From contig CAZUON010000007.1 in the NCBI GenBank assembly GCA_964621345.1, forward strand, positions 1 to 64,000: DNA of 64,000 nucleotides. The letters run 5' to 3'. This document shows positions 44,548 through 53,721 of the stretch, piece after piece. Numbering within the stretch: the stretch's first letter is position 1; the number at the start of each line of letters is the position of its first letter. The stretch is from Glaciecola sp964621345. Lineage in GTDB: Bacteria > Pseudomonadota > Gammaproteobacteria > Enterobacterales > Alteromonadaceae. The position numbers and the translations under genes are program-made. The notes under the pieces are model-generated. The model saw only the letters and a program-made list of their open reading frames with translations, was not told the DNA's origin and did no database searches.

Positions 44548-45903
44548 TTAATTCAAGGCCTCTAATAGCTTTTTATGAATGGAATCAAAGCCGCCGTTAC
44601 TCATGATCAACACATGATCACCTGGCTTAAGGCTTTTTTGTAAATGCTTAACAATATCGTCGCTTTGTTGATACAAGGTAACAGGCGCTTTGCTGTTATC
44701 CACCAACTCTTGTAGTGACCAACTGAGTTCACCAGGCTCTAGCAAATGTACCTCGTCTGCGACTTGCCAAGATTGCGACAATTGACTCTTGTGTACACCC
44801 ATACGCATGGTATTGGACCTTGGTTCTAAAACCGCCACAATCTTTTGATTCCCTACTTTGTTTCTGAGCCCGTCAATCGTGGTTTTTATAGCAGTAGGAT
44901 GATGTGCAAAGTCATCATAAACGGTAATACCGTTAGCAACGCCTTTAACTTCCATGCGACGTTTCACATTTTTAAAACTGGCGAGACCGTCGAGGGCATC
45001 TGGTAAACTCACGCCAGCATGATGTGCTGCTGCGATTGCCATCAGGGCATTGTGCATATTATGTTCACCAATTAAATCCCAGTGCACTTCGCCTGCCATT
45101 TTGCCCTCGTGTATCACGGCAAATTTACTGCAATCTGATTGCAAGGGTTTGGCATGCCAACTAGCTTTTTGTGCACTGCCGATAAATTGCTGTTCACTCC
45201 AGCAGCCTTTTTCGAGTACAGATTCCATATTTGCCTCGGCGGCGGTGGAAAGTACTAAACCGTTTGAGGGCACGGTGCGCACTAGATGATGAAATTGTTT
45301 TTTGATAGCGTCTAAATTTTCGAATATATCAGCGTGGTCAAATTCTAAATTATTGAGAATTAAGGTCCGCGGGCGATAATGCACAAATTTAGACCGTTTA
45401 TCGAAAAACGCACTGTCGTATTCGTCGGCCTCTATAACAAAGTAGGGAGACTGTCCGATGCGCGCAGAAATACCAAAATTTTCAGGAACGCCACCAATCA
45501 AGAAGCCAGGCTCTAAACCACAGGCTTCTAGTATCCACGTCAACATGCTGGTAGTACTCGTTTTGCCATGAGTACCGGCAACGGCAAGTACCCAACGGTC
45601 TTTCAGTAGATGATCGAGCAACCACTGCGGGCCGCTGGTATAGGGCAGGTTGCGATCTAAAACGTATTCAACGGCGGGATTACCACGGGCCATCGCATTA
45701 CCGATAATGACAATATCGGGTGCAGGCTCAAACTGACTCGAGTCATAACCTTCAGACAGGCTAATGCCTAGCTGTTCGAGTTGCGTGCTCATGGGCGGAT
45801 AAACATTGCGATCTGAGCCTGTCACTTCGTAACCTAGGCTTTTTGCGATAGCGGCAATTCCTCCCATGAAAGTGCCACAAATTCCTAATATATGCACATG
45901 CAT
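44548..45903 (-). CDS. mpl: UDP-MurNAc-tripeptide ligase Mpl (murein recycling)
   Basis: A 451-residue Mur-family ligase that joins UDP-MurNAc to recovered tripeptide. It starts at the ATG at 45903, where MHVHILGICGTFMGGIA matches the family. The ATP site is AGTHGKTST; also EADEYDSAFFDKRSKF, LNNLEFDHADIFENL, GEHNMHNALMAIAAA and YDDFAHHPTAIKTT. Divergent from fbp across about 300 bases. Confidence 0.95.
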   Translation of the reverse strand: MHVHILGICGTFMGGIAAIAKSLGYEVTGSDRNVYPPMSTQLEQLGISLSEGYDSSQFEPAPDIVIIGNAMARGNPAVEYVLDRNLPYTSGPQWLLDHLLKDRWVLAVAGTHGKTSTTSMLTWILEACGLEPGFLIGGVPENFGISARIGQSPYFVIEADEYDSAFFDKRSKFVHYRPRTLILNNLEFDHADIFENLDAIKKQFHHLVRTVPSNGLVLSTAAEANMESVLEKGCWSEQQFIGSAQKASWHAKPLQSDCSKFAVIHEGKMAGEVHWDLIGEHNMHNALMAIAAAHHAGVSLPDALDGLASFKNVKRRMEVKGVANGITVYDDFAHHPTAIKTTIDGLRNKVGNQKIVAVLEPRSNTMRMGVHKSQLSQSWQVADEVHLLEPGELSWSLQELVDNSKAPVTLYQQSDDIVKHLQKSLKPGDHVLIMSNGGFDSIHKKLLEALN

Positions 45904-46043
45904 AAGCGTATTCTTCTTTAGTTTTTGGTGTAACTGCATTTATTTGTTAATTGTATCAGAACTGCGCAGGCGCTTGCTGTATAAATCACTTACAATAGAT
46001 TCAGATATTTAAGTATTTGATTGTCGGAATGTAGATCCAGTAG

Positions 46044-46071
46044 TTGAGCTATTTTTAAAGGCCGTTACAAT
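46044..46071 (+). promoter_or_regulatory. possible sigma-70 promoter of fbp
   Basis: TTGAGC and TACAAT are separated by 16 bases, about 135 bases before the fbp start. The region 45904-46206 otherwise shows no feature I can support; the mpl promoter must lie in it as well. Confidence 0.35.
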
Positions 46072-46206
46072 GGTAGGGGTATGCATACGTATGCAGTGCT
46101 ACCGGAATGCCTACAATCAACAACACTCACTTATTACTCAGGCCCTCGCGCGTACGCTACGCCGTGGCTACTAAATTACGCAATACATAGAAAGGAAATT
46201 GCTTTA

Positions 46207-47175
46207 ATGAAACGCCTCAACTCCCAACTGCAACAAGACGGTGCGCCTTTAGAACTTATCTTGCTTATACGAACTTTATTAGCTGGCTGTAAAGAAATTT
46301 CTTTTCGAGTCAGTCAAGGTGAGTTGGCTGGGGTTTTAGGCTCAACATTGAGTGAAAATGTACAAGGCGAAACGCAAAAAAAATTAGATGTGATTTCTAA
46401 TCAAATATTAAAAGATACTCTTAGGGAGTCGGGCTACGTAAAAGCGATTTCATCTGAAGAAGAAGATACCGTCGTGCCTTGTAGCGAAGATGGCAATTAT
46501 TTAGTTAGCTTTGACCCACTTGATGGTTCTTCGAATACAGAAATTAATAGCTTAATTGGCACCATCTTTTCCATTGCTCACGCGCCACAATGGATGAAGG
46601 CCGACGACCCATCAGCCTTTTTACAACCTGGTACGCAGATGGTCGCCGCAGGGTATGTGTTATACGGACCATCAACCATGTTAGCGATGACGACTGGGCG
46701 CGGAACACATTTATATACCCTCGATAAAACCCACGGCGGCTTTCTACTGACCGAAGCAAATATTCAAATCCCAGAGCAAACCAGTGAGTTTGCCATCAAT
46801 GCCTCTAACCAACGGCATTGGGAAGAACCCGTTCAACGTTACATTGCAGACTTAATTGCCGGCACCGATGGCCCACGTAAAAAAGATTACAACATGCGCT
46901 GGGTAGCCGCGATGGTTGGCGATATCCACAGAGTCCTGTGTCGAGGCGGCATCTTTATGTATCCGTTTGATAAACGTAACCCTAAAACACCGGGCAAACT
47001 AAGGCTTTTATATGAAGCGAACCCGATGGCTTTTTTAATCGAGCAAGCGGGTGGCTTAGCGTCAACGGGAGAGGGGCGTATTATGGAGGTCATGCCGAAT
47101 GAAATTCACCAACGTGTGCCGACCTTGCTTGGTTCAAAAGAAGAAGTTGAAGCCTGTTTAGAGTATTACACCCAC
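46207..47175 (+). CDS. fbp: fructose-1,6-bisphosphatase, class 1
   Basis: A 322- to 323-residue gluconeogenic phosphatase, coding to the TAA at 47176-47178. The start is the ATG at 46207 with AGGAAA upstream; an open frame continues 42 codons further back without family similarity. ENVQGETQKKLDVISN, SSEEEDT, FDPLDGSSNTEIN (metal-binding) and YNMRWVAAMVGDIHRVL match the pseudomonad-type class 1 enzyme. GKLRLLYEANPMAFLIEQAGG is the standard sugar-phosphate end. ppa follows on the same strand about 240 bases later. Confidence 0.95.
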
Positions 47176-47420
47176 TAAAATAACGCGTTAACAGATGTAA
47201 TTTCAGGCAAAGCACAAACTTGTAAGACATTTGTCGTAAAGCATTTACAAGTAGGTACTGAGGCATTAAGTTTGTCGACTAGGCATCGACATTGTCATGC
47301 TTGCCCTGGACGAAGCACTTTGGTCCAGCAATAAGGCTTTATAGCCGTGACAATATTCTCTATACTTGCGCCAGAATGTGTTTTAACAAATTATCTCTAT
47401 CAAATTGTAAAGGAAGCAAA

Positions 47421-47954
47421 ATGAGCTTAAATGATGTGCCAGCGGGCAGTAACTTGCCAGATGAAGTCAATGTGATTATTGAAATCCCTGCATTTTCGTC
47501 ACCGATTAAATATGAAGTAGACAAAGACACCGGTGCGTTATTTGTTGACCGTTTTATGGGCACCTGTATGCAGTATCCACTTAACTATGGTTACGTGAAT
47601 AACACCTTATCTGACGATGGCGATCCGGTTGATGTGTTAGTGATGACGCCGCATCCTTTGCTTGCGGGTTCTGTTATAAAATGCCGCCCAGTTGGTGTGC
47701 TTAATATGACTGACGAATCTGGCCAAGATGCTAAAATCATTGCAGTGCCAGTGGCTAAATTATCGCAGTCGTATAACGATATCCAAGACATTGACGATGT
47801 GCCGCAGTTAATTAAGGACCAAGTAGAACACTTCTTCTCTCATTACAAAGACCTTGAGAAAGGCAAATGGGTTAAAATAGATGGTTGGGCTGGCATTGAC
47901 GGCGCGAAAGAAGAAATCGTATCAAGTGCACAACGATATGAGAAAGGCGCTTAA
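47421..47954 (+). CDS. ppa: inorganic pyrophosphatase, family I
   Basis: A 177-residue soluble enzyme that splits pyrophosphate and so drives biosynthesis. It starts at the ATG at 47421 (AAGGAAG upstream), giving MSLNDVPAGSNLPDEVNVIIEIP, nearly the E. coli N-terminus. Metal site DGDPVDVLV, and DESGQDAKIIAVPVAKLS, HFFSHYKDLEKGKWV are all standard. A strong terminator follows. Confidence 0.97.
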   Translation: MSLNDVPAGSNLPDEVNVIIEIPAFSSPIKYEVDKDTGALFVDRFMGTCMQYPLNYGYVNNTLSDDGDPVDVLVMTPHPLLAGSVIKCRPVGVLNMTDESGQDAKIIAVPVAKLSQSYNDIQDIDDVPQLIKDQVEHFFSHYKDLEKGKWVKIDGWAGIDGAKEEIVSSAQRYEKGA

Positions 47955-47993
47955 TTAAGCCATTCTTCATTATCGTGCAAACGTACTTATTTG

Positions 47994-48018
47994 AAAAGCT
48001 CGCACTGCGGGCTTTTTT
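47994..48018 (+). terminator. rho-independent terminator after ppa
   Basis: A 10-base-pair stem (AAAAGCTCGC with GCGGGCTTTT, one G-U pair) with a 3-base loop ends in a T-run, about 40 bases after the ppa stop. Confidence 0.85.
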
Positions 48019-48065
48019 GATCCATATTCACACGCAAAATAGTCCACACGTGGCAGGAGACATCG

Positions 48066-48539
48066 ATGCTATCTAGGCTCGTAAGCATAACTTTTTTTAT
48101 ACTGATGATTAATCATAGTGTTGTTAGCGCTCAAGAAGTAAAAGAAGTCTATTGGGAAGACCTTGTGCCTAAAGGCTTTGTTGTCCCCCCTGTGCCGCTA
48201 GACCATAATGGTAATATGACTCAAGCCCAGCCTAATGCACCATTGGTTGAAGAGTTAAATGGTAGCCTTGTTAAGGTTCCTGGTTTTGTTGTGCCCTTAG
48301 AGGGCGACGCTGACCAAATCACCGAATTTTTACTCGTTCCTTACTTTGGTGCATGTGTTCATGTGCCTCCTCCACCATCAAATCAAATAGTTTATGTAAT
48401 ATTTTCTGAAGGCGTGCCGATAGATAATCTATACGATGCTATTTGGGTGACAGGAACACTGTCAACAGATGGCTGGCAAGGCGATATTGCGTCAGTCGGA
48501 TATCGACTCTCAGGCATTTCTGTGGAGGCTTTCGAGTAA
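48066..48539 (+). CDS. DUF3299 periplasmic protein
   Basis: A 157-residue exported protein with a signal peptide (1-22, ends VSA). VYWEDLVPKGF, KVPGFVVPLEGD and FLLVPYFGACVHVPPPPSNQIVYV are the defining DUF3299 segments, including the conserved Cys and His. Members often sit near ABC lipoprotein-export-like (MacB/LolCDE-type) genes, but none is adjacent here. Function unknown. Confidence 0.9.
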   Translation: MLSRLVSITFFILMINHSVVSAQEVKEVYWEDLVPKGFVVPPVPLDHNGNMTQAQPNAPLVEELNGSLVKVPGFVVPLEGDADQITEFLLVPYFGACVHVPPPPSNQIVYVIFSEGVPIDNLYDAIWVTGTLSTDGWQGDIASVGYRLSGISVEAFE

Positions 48540-48600
48540 CACTGAAACCATTCATAGGATGCTTATTTTATAAACAGAGCTAGTTTGAAGTAGGTATGTT

Positions 48601-50232
48601 ATGAATTTTTTCACAGGCTTTTTGGCCCGTCTTTCAATAGCACAAAAATTATTTGCTATTCCTGGAATGGCTATTCTCAGCTTTGTGGTATTCGTTGGTT
48701 TTACCGCAAATACTGCCAGCAACAACGTGAAGTTGTTAGAGGACGCGCGGGAAATACAATTTCCAGCATTGTTGTCGTCGCGAAATGCTTTAGTGAGCAT
48801 GGAAAATGCAAAGGCAAACCTAAGCGCTGCGGTGACCACTGGAGATGAAGAATCCCTCGTGAAGGCGGAAGCGGATGCGGTTATTACCACTGAAAACCTT
48901 GAAGCTATTCAAGCTCTGAACAGCGATCTTGCCAGCGAAGTAACGCCAATCCTTGAAAACTTTAATCAATACTTTGACGTTGCATTTTCGGTCAGTGAGT
49001 CGATGGTGAACAACACCGCAGATTTTTCTAAACTTGCTCAACTTACTCAACAAATGAATGATTATTTTGATGTCGCTACAACTGATTTAACCGCTTTTAG
49101 TGAGCGTCAATTAAACGGTTTTGAAGGGGCAATTGAAACCTCTAACGTTGCGGCTAAGCGCTTGAGCCAGATTGGTATAGTGATGGGCATTATTACCGCC
49201 ATTGTATTGTTGGCAGTGGCAATTCCTATTGTACGTAACCTTCGCTCCAGTATTTTGAACGTTGTAAATTCGCTTAAAGACATTGCCCAAGAAGACGGTG
49301 ATCTTACGGTTCGCATTCGCACCACTAACAAAGATGAGATTGGCGATTTAGTCCACTGGTTTAATCAATTTGTTGAAAAGCTACAAAACGTAGTGCGTGA
49401 TATTGGTAACGCCAGCCAACCCCTTGCGGCTTTAGCAGACAACTTAAATCAGGTATCGACTAATGCGCGCACGACCATCTCAGCTCAACAAATGTCGGCA
49501 GCCGACGCAAAAGCAGCGGTAGATGACATGACAACCAGTGTGAATGCGGTTGCAGAGAGCGCAAATGAGGCAGCACAAGCGGCAAGCGAAGCTTCGGGTG
49601 CAGCAGATGACGGACAACGAGTGGTAAACCAAACGGTGGTGAGTATTCAAAGTCTAGCGTCGCGAGTAGACGAAACTGCAGTGGTAATCAAAAAGCTCGA
49701 GGAAGATTCGAATCAAGTGGGTGTGGTTCTCGATGTTATTAAAGGCATTGCTGAACAAACAAACTTGCTGGCATTGAACGCAGCTATTGAAGCGGCTCGA
49801 GCCGGTGAGCAGGGTCGAGGTTTTGCGGTTGTTGCCGATGAGGTGAGAACTCTTGCATCACGCACACAAAAGTCTACCGAAGAAATACAAAGTACGATTG
49901 AACAGCTTCAAACTGCAGCTCGTTCGGCAGTAACTGTAATGGCAAAAGGTACTGAACAAGCTTCGGTAAGTGTAGATGAAGCGAATAAAGCGGGCAGCAG
50001 TTTAGGGGCAATTACCGAAACTATCAGCCGTATTACTTTGATGAATGACCAAATCGCACGTTCTACTGGTGAGCAACAAACCGTCGCAGTTTCGATTAGT
50101 CACAATGTAGATGAAATCAATAATCGTACGGAAGATACCGCATCAAGCTCTGAAAAACTGACTCATGTGAGCCATGAACTCGAGCAATTATCTGAAGACT
50201 TTAGCCGTATAATGCGTCAGTTCAAATACTAA
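48601..50232 (+). CDS. methyl-accepting chemotaxis protein
   Basis: A 543-residue chemoreceptor. Membrane helix 1 at about 17-38, a periplasmic helical bundle (40-190), membrane helix 2 (about 193-213), HAMP domain (214-270), and a signalling domain with the conserved tip EQTNLLALNAAIEAARAGEQGRGFAVVADEVRTLA. The ligand domain has no recognised motif and looks like a four-helix bundle. No C-terminal CheR-binding pentapeptide is present. It stands alone with its own terminator. Confidence 0.95.
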   Translation: MNFFTGFLARLSIAQKLFAIPGMAILSFVVFVGFTANTASNNVKLLEDAREIQFPALLSSRNALVSMENAKANLSAAVTTGDEESLVKAEADAVITTENLEAIQALNSDLASEVTPILENFNQYFDVAFSVSESMVNNTADFSKLAQLTQQMNDYFDVATTDLTAFSERQLNGFEGAIETSNVAAKRLSQIGIVMGIITAIVLLAVAIPIVRNLRSSILNVVNSLKDIAQEDGDLTVRIRTTNKDEIGDLVHWFNQFVEKLQNVVRDIGNASQPLAALADNLNQVSTNARTTISAQQMSAADAKAAVDDMTTSVNAVAESANEAAQAASEASGAADDGQRVVNQTVVSIQSLASRVDETAVVIKKLEEDSNQVGVVLDVIKGIAEQTNLLALNAAIEAARAGEQGRGFAVVADEVRTLASRTQKSTEEIQSTIEQLQTAARSAVTVMAKGTEQASVSVDEANKAGSSLGAITETISRITLMNDQIARSTGEQQTVAVSISHNVDEINNRTEDTASSSEKLTHVSHELEQLSEDFSRIMRQFKY

Positions 50233-50287
50233 TAAATGCTCATGCATTGGCTAATTTGAGCGTGTGAACACGCCTACCATGTGGAAA

Positions 50288-50315
50288 AACGCCTGCTTAT
50301 TGCAGGTGTTTTTTT
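50288..50315 (+). terminator. rho-independent terminator after the chemoreceptor gene
   Basis: A 9-base-pair stem (AACGCCTGC with GCAGGTGTT) and a 5-base loop are followed by seven T. It lies about 55 bases after the stop. Confidence 0.85.
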
Positions 50316-50351
50316 ATGTGCTAGCTTACTAGTAGTAAAGGTTCTTAGAAT

Positions 50352-53135
50352 TTATAGCTTAGTAATAATCAATACAAGGTCGGTTGAGGCTAATGTTCCA
50401 GGCGCTTCAAATGCTTGGACAGCGTCTGTTTCAATGTTGAGATCTGCTTGATGCATGAGAGCAGCGTTTATGGGATTCAACCAGCTTATTTCGTAATTGC
50501 CTTTAACCAGCGCTAATTCTACTTTGGTTAAGGGTGCTAAGTAGACAATTTGAATTGTATTAGTTTTCGCATGGTACAAACCTTGTCCATCAGCTATAAG
50601 CTCAAGCTCTGTGAGTGCTAGTGAAGAGAAAAAATTTGCAGCAATGCGCGTTTGTTTCCATAAGTTTTCACGTACTCTAAAATCTTCAGAGGATAAATCA
50701 TTGTGCGGCTGGTGTGCGCCAAAATACCATTCAACACCGCTAGCACCAGCCATTAGGCTTCCCCACAATGCGTGGCGTCGTAATGAGTCATGAGTTGGGT
50801 CATCGCCATCTACTTTTGCGCCGATTTGCCACATGCCAATTTCGTCCATAGTGATCACCCAACCATCGCCGCCATTAACGTTGTTTTCTTTAGATAGTTG
50901 CCGCCATTTATGAATTTCGTGCGGGGCTTGTGTGCGATCATCTACTTGAAACGAGAGGCCTTGAATGTCACTTTCATACAAATCGGGCAATACATTGTCT
51001 TTGTCGTGAGGACTAGGCAAGGTGTGCAAAAAGATAGGGTTACCATGGGCGTCGTTGTTGGCAAAATACGCTGACATCGCAATACGCTGCTCGCTAGTTT
51101 GCCCTTGGGGAGACCACTCTGCTGGGCCATTTTCTTCGCCTAAATTCCAAATTAAGCCATTGTGATAGCCAAAGCGGGTAATCAATTCTCGGTAATACAA
51201 TTTACGCAAGCGTTCGGTATTACCATTGTCGAGTAAAAGCTCGTTTTCAGTTTCTTGGGTCACCAAATGAATCAGCATATCGCGGTTTTGCATGTGCTTA
51301 AATATCACATCCCATTGCGCGAGTTTACTAACATCAAAGCGTTCAAACTCGTCATGGGAGGTGTAGGGCCATACATCGCGTCCGTCGCCATCAATATTCA
51401 TGCTTAAAAAATACTGCGCTTGCATGCCAGTGTCGGCCATATAATTAATGGCACCAATAATGCCTTTGCCTTTTGTGCCTTGCCACAAAGGGTCGCCTTC
51501 ACGCCAATCCTTTACATGAGGGGCAAATTCGTGAATAAAGTCTGGCGCTTTTGCCTCGCCCTCTCGGGCTTGTTGTGAGGCACGATAAGTCGCATCCACT
51601 TCGTGATAGGCTAAAAAATTCTCTGGACTATTACTGCCGGCTTTAATCCAATAACGCTGGGTATGAGGAAAGAAAAAATAGCCTTTGTGGATGCTAATTT
51701 GCCCATTTTTTGCAAAAAATGAAGCATTAGGAGCTAAATCACCCACAACAAAGTTTGCTTGTGTTTCTGCGATAGGCGTCATTTTAGCCAAAGTACTCTT
51801 GTCGGCAAAGACAACGTCGTTACCTTGGTAAAGCGCTGCTCGGTAATGCCAGTCTCCGCTTCTTTGTGCGGTGAATTTTGCTTGCCAAAGATTGCCAGTA
51901 TCAGCACCGGTATTTGCAGCATTTCCATCGGCAGCAAAATAACCTTGCAAACTAAGCGTTTGGCCACTGTTATGACTGAGCTCAACTTGCATAAGATAAT
52001 CGGTAAATGGATTAGTTGTATCAAGTTCAGATACTTGCGGCCCTTCAATGTTAATTTCCATCGCTTGCCCAAAGGAGACTAGGGTATGCTCAACCGCACT
52101 ATCTTCAAAGCCAGAAACATCGATGCTCTCTAGTGACTCGAGTTCGGGCTCACCTCCGGCTTTACCACTTCCTGATACGGTATAAACGGTGTTATTTAAG
52201 CGTGCAAAGCCACTGCCATGGCGGCCTTGCTGCAAAGTGGCAAATGAGCGCCAGCGTGAGGTTTGCGTGTCAAAGAGACTGACTTCGTTATGTGCATCTG
52301 CTTGTAAAGCAGATTCCCCGCCCCCAAACATAATATATTGACCTAATGCGATAGCCATATTGCCGGCTCGAGGAATAGGTAAGTTGCTGCTTTGTGGTAA
52401 TGTTTCCCAAGTATGTGAATTAAAATCATATACATCGATTTGCGCTTGAGTCAGCGACATTCCCTCACCGGTAGCATGTGATGTCTGGCGGCCACCTACT
52501 GCATAGAGCTTGTGACCTATCACTACAGCCTGAAAATGATCTCTTGCTGTTGGCGCATCGGGTAATCGATGCCATGCACCTGTGTTAGGGTTATATTTAT
52601 CAAACCAAGGCACGCTGCCACCCATATGTCCGTTGGTCAATCCGCCGAGCATATAAAGTTCATTTTGATACGCCACTAACCCTGCAGCACCTCGCTTTCG
52701 TGCATCAGGAATGGCATGCGAGGCAAGTAAGGTTTGGGTGTCAGGGTTGTAGGTGAGCACCTGCGCTACAGCTTCCTCGTCAGGCCAAGGGCCGGTTAAT
52801 GCGCCCATAATATAAATTAGCCCATTTAAACTCACCGGTTGAAAATGATGTAACTCCTCGCGTGGCGCAAACACCGTTTGCCACGTATTTGATGCGACAT
52901 CATATACTTCAAAAGGCCTTTCACCGCGGCCGCCAAGAAGAAACATTTTATTATTATGCGCGACTAAGCCAGCTTCATGTCTAACACTATGATTACTTTG
53001 CTCCAGGGTCCAAACAGGTGGTAATGTATCAGATTTATCTGGCAGCGCGGTGCTGCGGTGGGTATCGGAACAAGCAGAAACCAACAACAGGTTAAATACT
53101 AAAAAGACAGCGAATATGTGAGGTCTATGCGCCAC
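50352..53135 (-). CDS. lipoprotein with kelch repeats, DUF5060 and glycosidase-like domain
   Basis: A 927-residue lipoprotein (lipobox VSAC, Cys 22). Residues 45-345 are kelch repeats (MFLLGGRGERPFEVYDVASNTW; LYMLGGLTNG; LYAVGGRQTS; IMFGGGESALQ), a beta propeller. Residues about 350-450 match DUF5060 (GPQVSELDTTNPFTDYLMQVEL; GYFAADGNAA). Residues 470-830 resemble clan-A glycoside-hydrolase barrels that follow DUF5060, with candidate catalytic acids in LIWNLGEENGPAEW and VITMDEIGMW. The end is a small beta domain of the collagen-binding-like type. Probable surface polysaccharide-degrading or -binding enzyme; substrate unknown. It is not in a polysaccharide locus. Confidence 0.8.
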   Translation of the reverse strand: MAHRPHIFAVFLVFNLLLVSACSDTHRSTALPDKSDTLPPVWTLEQSNHSVRHEAGLVAHNNKMFLLGGRGERPFEVYDVASNTWQTVFAPREELHHFQPVSLNGLIYIMGALTGPWPDEEAVAQVLTYNPDTQTLLASHAIPDARKRGAAGLVAYQNELYMLGGLTNGHMGGSVPWFDKYNPNTGAWHRLPDAPTARDHFQAVVIGHKLYAVGGRQTSHATGEGMSLTQAQIDVYDFNSHTWETLPQSSNLPIPRAGNMAIALGQYIMFGGGESALQADAHNEVSLFDTQTSRWRSFATLQQGRHGSGFARLNNTVYTVSGSGKAGGEPELESLESIDVSGFEDSAVEHTLVSFGQAMEINIEGPQVSELDTTNPFTDYLMQVELSHNSGQTLSLQGYFAADGNAANTGADTGNLWQAKFTAQRSGDWHYRAALYQGNDVVFADKSTLAKMTPIAETQANFVVGDLAPNASFFAKNGQISIHKGYFFFPHTQRYWIKAGSNSPENFLAYHEVDATYRASQQAREGEAKAPDFIHEFAPHVKDWREGDPLWQGTKGKGIIGAINYMADTGMQAQYFLSMNIDGDGRDVWPYTSHDEFERFDVSKLAQWDVIFKHMQNRDMLIHLVTQETENELLLDNGNTERLRKLYYRELITRFGYHNGLIWNLGEENGPAEWSPQGQTSEQRIAMSAYFANNDAHGNPIFLHTLPSPHDKDNVLPDLYESDIQGLSFQVDDRTQAPHEIHKWRQLSKENNVNGGDGWVITMDEIGMWQIGAKVDGDDPTHDSLRRHALWGSLMAGASGVEWYFGAHQPHNDLSSEDFRVRENLWKQTRIAANFFSSLALTELELIADGQGLYHAKTNTIQIVYLAPLTKVELALVKGNYEISWLNPINAALMHQADLNIETDAVQAFEAPGTLASTDLVLIITKL

Positions 53136-53289
53136 ATCAGGCTCCTTGTTTGCAGACTTTTAACCGATGACGGCAAAGTAAGCGTTAACGTAATGTTAAT
53201 AGCTTAATGCAATAAGAAGCTTTCGGATAGGATGTTTTGCGCGCTCAAAAGGAGAAAAGCGGCTAAGTTTAAGGGCACATGTTTGTCAA

Positions 53290-53697
53290 TCAGATATCGA
53301 CAAACAGCGCTTCAAGTTCACTTCTTATGTTGTCAGGAATAACGGCAGAACGTTTGTTTTTATAGTCAAAATGTACCAGTGTGGTAGTACCTTTCGCTTT
53401 CATAGTGTCTTGCTGCCATAGTTCCTGATAGACCACGAAAGAGCTCTTGCCGATGCGCGAAACACCCGTTTTAACCGTTACGTCTGAGCCTAAGTAGATT
53501 TGCTGTAAAAAATCTACATTATAATTAGCCAAAATCAATGGCCAGTTATCGAGATCTAGCTCTGGTGTAAATAGTTTAAAAATGGGAAAACGCGCAGCCT
53601 CAAACCACCCAACCAAAGCGGTATTACTCACATGTTTGAGGGCGTCGGTTTCGTAAAAGCGAACTGCAAAACTTTCGCTTAGCATATGTGTTGCCAT
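53290..53697 (-). CDS. hotdog-fold acyl-CoA thioesterase
   Basis: A 135-residue protein of the YbgC/4-hydroxybenzoyl-CoA thioesterase group. FAVRFYETDALKHVSNTALVGWFEAAR holds the catalytic acid and the long helix of the hotdog fold; the strands VTVKTGVSRIGKSSFVVYQELW and AKGTTTLVHFDYKNKRSAVIP complete it. It splits short or medium acyl-CoA in the cytoplasm, substrate unknown. It begins 24 bases after uvrA and is probably in its transcript. Confidence 0.9.
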   Translation of the reverse strand: MATHMLSESFAVRFYETDALKHVSNTALVGWFEAARFPIFKLFTPELDLDNWPLILANYNVDFLQQIYLGSDVTVKTGVSRIGKSSFVVYQELWQQDTMKAKGTTTLVHFDYKNKRSAVIPDNIRSELEALFVDI

Positions 53698-53721
53698 GAT
53701 TTACTTCCTATTATTTTATTC

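Noticed and set aside
46081..46206. An N-terminal extension of fbp
   Set aside because: The extra 42 codons have no similarity to the family, and the ATG at 46207 has a ribosome-binding site.
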